This document shows, piece after piece, positions 15,359 through 18,328 of a stretch of 18,328 nt of DNA. Below the pieces are notes generated by a model. That model made no database searches and was not told where the DNA came from. It worked only from the letters and a program-made list of their open reading frames with translations. Origin of the DNA: Oscillospiraceae bacterium. Lineage in GTDB: Bacteria > Bacillota_A > Clostridia > Oscillospirales > Oscillospiraceae. The position numbers were made by a program, and so were the translations under genes. The first letter of the stretch is position 1, and each line of letters begins with the position of its first letter. Location of the stretch: contig JAILOS010000078.1 in the NCBI GenBank assembly GCA_024690695.1, positions 1 to 18,328 of the forward strand. Reading direction: 5' to 3'.

Positions 15359-15816
15359 AAGCTCCCCCAGTCCGTTTTCTCTTCCAGTATCCGCGCAAAG
15401 GCCTCCAGCCCAGACTGATCCTCCGGCGTAAAGCGGTCGAAGACCGGGCTGTCAAGATCGAGCACGGCGACGACCTCGCCGCCGCGGCGCAGCGGCACGA
15501 CGATCTCGGCGTTGGAAGCGCCGTCGCAGGCGATATGTCCGGGGAAAGCGTGCACGTCGCGCACGCGCTGCGTCTCGCCCGTGGCCGCGGCCGTGCCGCA
15601 GACGCCCTTGCCGAGCGGGATGTGTATACAGGCGACCTTTCCCTGAAACGGCCCGAGGACGAGCTTTTCGTCCTGTCTGACGTAAAAGCCGGCCCAGTTG
15701 AGCTCCGGCAGCGCCTCGTACAGCAGAGCCGAGGCGTTTGACAGCAGCGGCACCCAGCCGGCTTCCTCCTCGGCCAGCGCCGCAAGCTGTTCACACAGCA
15801 GTCCATAATCGGTCAT
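15355..15816 (-). CDS. msrC: Free methionine-(R)-sulfoxide reductase (GAF domain)
   Basis: This enzyme reduces free methionine-(R)-sulfoxide back to methionine, using thioredoxin. The protein has 153 residues, all one GAF domain, as expected. The three cysteines of the fRMsr active site are present: C63 (KVACIHIPLG), C73 (KGVCGTAAATG) and C97 (GHIACDGASNAEIVVPL). The sequence NWAGFYVRQDEKLVLGPFQG and the tail VLDLDSPVFDRF are also typical of the family. The ribosome site is weak (AAAGAG). It lies 17 bases after the lipoprotein gene and overlaps the esterase start by four bases, so it is the middle gene of a three-gene operon. It protects against oxidation, and co-expression with a lipoprotein and an esterase is not an obvious pathway. 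Confidence 0.9.
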   Translation of the reverse strand: MTDYGLLCEQLAALAEEEAGWVPLLSNASALLYEALPELNWAGFYVRQDEKLVLGPFQGKVACIHIPLGKGVCGTAAATGETQRVRDVHAFPGHIACDGASNAEIVVPLRRGGEVVAVLDLDSPVFDRFTPEDQSGLEAFARILEEKTDWGSL

Positions 15817-15833
15817 GGGATCACTCTTTTCTC

Positions 15834-17018
15834 TTAACGGTATTTTGTCTCGGTAACCGTCAGCGTTTTATAGTTGCCGATATTCGTGCCGCTCTCCGTT
15901 CTGACCACGCGGCCATCCTCGTCATACCAGGTCGTGTTTGTTTGTCCGTTGTTCATCAGTTGATAAACCAGAATCTCCGTTTTTATAACCTTTCCCTTTT
16001 CATCCAGCGTATAGCGGACCAGCGGATAGTCGTGCAGCATGGCCAGCATTTCATCGATCTCCTCCGGTTCAACGTCGCCGAGCTCGTCTTCAAATTCCTC
16101 AAGAACACACCGGACGCTGTCCTCGTCGATGTAGGAGAGCGCGATCCTGTCGCCGGTTTCCTCATCACGCTCCTCTTCAAATCTCAAGTCCACGATGATC
16201 GATTCTACGAAATCAGGCACCTGTCCGCCAACGCTTACGATCTGGTTCTTGCTGTTGATAATCGTGATAATCCCTACTGTCAATTTCTTTTCTCCGCTGA
16301 TCTCATTGTAGGTGTTGACGGTCGTGGTCGTTTTCCCCTTGTCGTATTCGTTGATAGTCTCCTGCGCAAAACCGGGATAACGCATATAGTCATAGACCAG
16401 TTTGCCATCCTCAAAGCGGCTGAGAAGGCCGGTGTCGCCGACGCGCACCGTGCTGTCCCGATAGCCGATATAGTTCTGAACAAAGCGTTTTGCAGTAAGC
16501 AGCATGCTTAATTGGACCATGCTCGAATCATTGTCGATGGTATCCAGCGCGCCCCGGTCTTTCAACGACTCTCCGTCTAACACGACGTCGCTGATCACCG
16601 CCTCGGTGACGCGGCTTCCGGAGTAGACGTTTTCGATCGTCACTTCCACAGCGGCACCGTCTATTTCGCCGCTGAAGCCGCTGACGGTTCCCCGGTCATC
16701 GTATTGATAGGTGATCTCCACGGTTCTCTCCTCGCCGTCGATCTCGGTCTCGACAGAGGTAATCAAGCCCTGTTCACTGTAAGAATAAAGCACGACGCTG
16801 ACGGTTTCGCTGCCATCCTGATAGCTGACTTCTGAACGCTGCGTTATTTCGGCGATCTCGTAAACGGTCTTTTCTTCTTTTTTGCGGCTTGTCCTGGTCG
16901 AACTTCCGCTGCGGTCCTCGTCCTCATCGTCGTCTTCGTCTTTTCCGGCGCAGGCGGACAGAGAAAGCAGCAGCAATATGGCAAGCAGCAGCGCCAGGAG
17001 CCTTTTCAGTGTTTTCAT
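15834..17018 (-). CDS. Lipoprotein of unknown function with YD-like repeats
   Basis: I do not recognise a named family. The product has 394 residues. The N-terminus is a lipoprotein signal (KRLLALLLAILLLLSLSAC, lipidated Cys23), followed by an acidic and then basic linker (residues 24-50). The rest is beta-rich. Short segments of the form Y-x-(Y)-[DE]-x-x-G-x-[VI] recur: YSYSEQGLITSVE (78-90), YQYDDRGTVSGF (104-115), YTLDEKGKVIKTE (336-348) and WYDEDGRVVRTES (364-376). They resemble the YD/RHS repeat pattern, but are few and spaced. The start at 17018 is chosen for AAGGA 9 bases upstream; the ATG at 17036 is weaker. It is the first gene of the operon with fRMsr and the esterase. It has no visible promoter between a hairpin at 17054-17083 and its start. 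Function unknown. Confidence 0.8.
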   Translation of the reverse strand: MKTLKRLLALLLAILLLLSLSACAGKDEDDDEDEDRSGSSTRTSRKKEEKTVYEIAEITQRSEVSYQDGSETVSVVLYSYSEQGLITSVETEIDGEERTVEITYQYDDRGTVSGFSGEIDGAAVEVTIENVYSGSRVTEAVISDVVLDGESLKDRGALDTIDNDSSMVQLSMLLTAKRFVQNYIGYRDSTVRVGDTGLLSRFEDGKLVYDYMRYPGFAQETINEYDKGKTTTTVNTYNEISGEKKLTVGIITIINSKNQIVSVGGQVPDFVESIIVDLRFEEERDEETGDRIALSYIDEDSVRCVLEEFEDELGDVEPEEIDEMLAMLHDYPLVRYTLDEKGKVIKTEILVYQLMNNGQTNTTWYDEDGRVVRTESGTNIGNYKTLTVTETKYR

Positions 17019-17053
17019 GATACGTTTTCCTTTCATACAGCCGCGTCAAACAG

Positions 17054-17083
17054 ACCGCTCCGTCCTGCGACGGAGCGGTTTTT
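17054..17083. terminator. 11-bp hairpin between the dehydratase operon and the lipoprotein operon
   Basis: A perfect 11-bp stem (17054-17064 with 17069-17079) with a CTGC loop. The clear five-T run (17079-17083) is on the plus strand, where no gene ends nearby. On the minus strand the stem is followed by CTGTTTG, a weaker tail. It most likely ends the dehydratase operon on the minus strand, perhaps incompletely. Confidence 0.6.
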
Positions 17084-17103
17084 GAGGGGATTGCCCGGCG
17101 CGA

Positions 17104-17277
17104 TCAGATATACTGCTTCCGCTCCAGATGGTCGTACCATTTCTCCAGCAGCGGAGCCAGCAGAGAAGTGGCCTTCATATCAAGGTTGAACATATAGACC
17201 GTAAAGGTCACGACGAAGAAGCCGAGCGCGACGGCCAGCAGCTTCAGCAGCTTTTTAGCGAACTTGCACTTACACAT
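17104..17277 (-). CDS. Small single-span membrane protein next to the dehydratase subunit
   Basis: A 57-residue frame, missed by length cut-offs. A positively charged start (MCKCKFAKKLLKLL) leads into one hydrophobic helix (about residues 14-30, AVALGFFVVTFTVYMF), followed by NLDMKATSLLAPLLEKWYDH and a basic end. Translation is supported by AAGGAG placed 9 bases before the ATG at 17277. The gap to the upstream dehydratase gene is only 15 bases, so they are co-transcribed. The positive-inside rule puts the N-terminus in the cytoplasm. I recall similar short proteins near dehydratase-type genes in anaerobes but cannot confirm that here; the function is unknown. Confidence 0.8.
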   Translation of the reverse strand: MCKCKFAKKLLKLLAVALGFFVVTFTVYMFNLDMKATSLLAPLLEKWYDHLERKQYI

Positions 17278-17292
17278 ATCACCGATCTCCTT

Positions 17293-18328
17293 TTAATATG
17301 CCTCGTTGTCGGGGATGTTCTCCAGCGACGGATCCAGCGGCTCCTCGCGCATGACGGTGCGCATGTAGGAGTTGACCTGGTCGCGGATAGCCTGGCGGGT
17401 AAACACGCGCGGATCGCAGAGGTCGTGGCTGACCCACATCAGATGGATGCCGCGCTCGCGCGCCTGCTCCTCGAACTGGCCGTGCATGCCGGTCAGCGCC
17501 TTGCAGGACATGTGCTCCCACATCATGACGATGTCGGCGTTCATCTGCTCGCAGAGCTCCCACAGGTCGTCCACCAGGACCTTGAAGCCGCCGTGCGTAT
17601 GGTTGCGCATGATCATCTCCATGTTCAGCATGGCCATGTCGCGGTAGGCCTGCTCGCGGTTCTCGGGCGTGTCCTCTTCGGCGATCATGTCGGTGTTGAT
17701 GACGGAGAGCATGTCGGTCAGCGGGACGATGCCCCAGCACTGGAGCAGCCAGTAGAGCTGGTCGATAACGTACTGCGGCTGCACGCCCCAGATGATCGCG
17801 CGGTGGCGGTACTCCTTGGCGTACATGCGCTTGGCCTTGTAGCCGCGCTCGGCCAGCTCGAGCAGCTTGCGGTCGATCTTGATGAACTCGGGATCGCGGC
17901 CGGAGTTGCCCATGTAGTTCGTGTCGTTGTAGAGGCTGAAGGCGGCGCCGAAGAACTGCGGATACGGGGTGGAGTTGATCTCCATCTGCGCGATGCGGCA
18001 CTTGGTGGCGTAGTTCACACGCTTGGCGGCGGCGAAGTACATATCCCAGTCCCACTTCTCGCCGGTGTGCTCCTCGACGAAGGCGATGGCCTTCTTGATC
18101 TCGGTGGCGGCGTACTCAAGCACGTCGGGCTCTTTGTGGCGCAGCGGCGTGGCCAGCTGGAAGGTGGGGATGCCGTATTCGCGCTCGAGGCGCTTGGCGA
18201 TGATGCCGTTGCCCATCAGCGAGCCGTCGCAGGTGGTGTTGTTCTGCACCGCGCAGCAGCCGAGCACGCAGAAGTCGTCGTCGATGGAGATGCCGGCCTC
18301 GGCCTCGGGCATCGGGCAGACGTCGCCG
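17293..18328 (-). CDS. 2-hydroxyacyl-CoA dehydratase / benzoyl-CoA reductase subunit (HgdB/BcrB-like), C-terminal part
   Basis: These subunits carry a [4Fe-4S] cluster and, with a partner subunit and an ATP-driven activator, dehydrate 2-hydroxyacyl-CoA esters in amino acid fermentation or reduce benzoyl-CoA. The frame stays open to the right edge, so the true start lies beyond the window (an ATG at 18312 is internal, preceded in frame by GDVCP). At least 345 residues are visible. Candidate cluster cysteines lie in DFCVLGCCAVQNNTTCDGS, in WEHMSCKALTGMHG and in VSHDLCDPRVFTRQ. The segments TFQLATPLRHKEP and RDQVNSYMRT are typical of this superfamily. The 57-residue membrane protein follows. Partner subunits and activator are not in the window. 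The family is firm; whether it is dehydratase or reductase cannot be decided. Confidence 0.85.
   Translation of the reverse strand, partial: GDVCPMPEAEAGISIDDDFCVLGCCAVQNNTTCDGSLMGNGIIAKRLEREYGIPTFQLATPLRHKEPDVLEYAATEIKKAIAFVEEHTGEKWDWDMYFAAAKRVNYATKCRIAQMEINSTPYPQFFGAAFSLYNDTNYMGNSGRDPEFIKIDRKLLELAERGYKAKRMYAKEYRHRAIIWGVQPQYVIDQLYWLLQCWGIVPLTDMLSVINTDMIAEEDTPENREQAYRDMAMLNMEMIMRNHTHGGFKVLVDDLWELCEQMNADIVMMWEHMSCKALTGMHGQFEEQARERGIHLMWVSHDLCDPRVFTRQAIRDQVNSYMRTVMREEPLDPSLENIPDNEAY

Noticed and set aside
13850..15418. Plus-strand open frame of about 520 codons opposite the esterase
   Set aside because: The minus-strand frame has a full esterase catalytic triad; the opposite frame has only Arg- and Asp-rich low-information sequence.

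Overview
The window looks like a chromosomal stretch of a moderately GC-rich, low-oxygen Firmicute, most likely a clostridial gut or rumen organism of the Oscillospiraceae type. The evidence is the gene set: RqcH, Mini-RNase III, a SpoIIIE/FtsK translocase with N-terminal membrane helices, a LytR-CpsA-Psr protein, a lipoprotein serpin and a 2-hydroxyacyl-CoA dehydratase subunit. Standard sigma-A promoters with 17-bp spacers and strong GGAGG-type ribosome sites agree. The taxon is an inference. I see no RNA genes, CRISPR arrays, insertion sequences or prophage genes, and no gene-free stretch longer than about 200 bases.

Layout. (1) Positions 1-4612, minus strand: an operon uppP - ftsK/spoIIIE - mrnC - rqcH (rqcH runs off the left edge). 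It joins cell-wall lipid carrier recycling, chromosome translocation, 23S rRNA maturation and rescue of stalled ribosomes. (2) 4657-7966, plus strand: a divergent operon moxR - DUF58 - membrane protein with a DUF4129-like tail. This is the usual MoxR/DUF58/transglutaminase trio, but the third protein has no visible transglutaminase domain. (3) 7977-9264, minus strand: a LytR-CpsA-Psr envelope enzyme driven by a perfect consensus promoter with an A/T-rich upstream element, with a strong hairpin downstream. (4) 9239-9624, minus strand: a single small zinc-ribbon gene with its own promoter and terminator. (5) 9655-13537, plus strand: rluA-type pseudouridine synthase - Na/phosphate cotransporter - lipoprotein serpin, closed by a strong terminator. 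(6) 13559-17018, minus strand: an unknown lipoprotein with YD-like repeats - free methionine-R-sulfoxide reductase - membrane-anchored type-B carboxylesterase. (7) 17054-18328, minus strand: the end of a 2-hydroxyacyl-CoA dehydratase (HgdB/BcrB-like) gene and a 57-residue membrane protein.

Much of the window concerns the cell envelope: undecaprenyl phosphate recycling (UppP), attachment of polymers to the wall (LCP), a membrane-associated MoxR module, and two lipoproteins, one of them a protease inhibitor. The right end is fermentation metabolism. Most of the window is ordinary housekeeping. The items most worth a second look are the transglutaminase-less MoxR operon, the serpin lipoprotein with its unusual reactive loop, the repeat-bearing lipoprotein operon, and the small membrane protein next to the dehydratase subunit.
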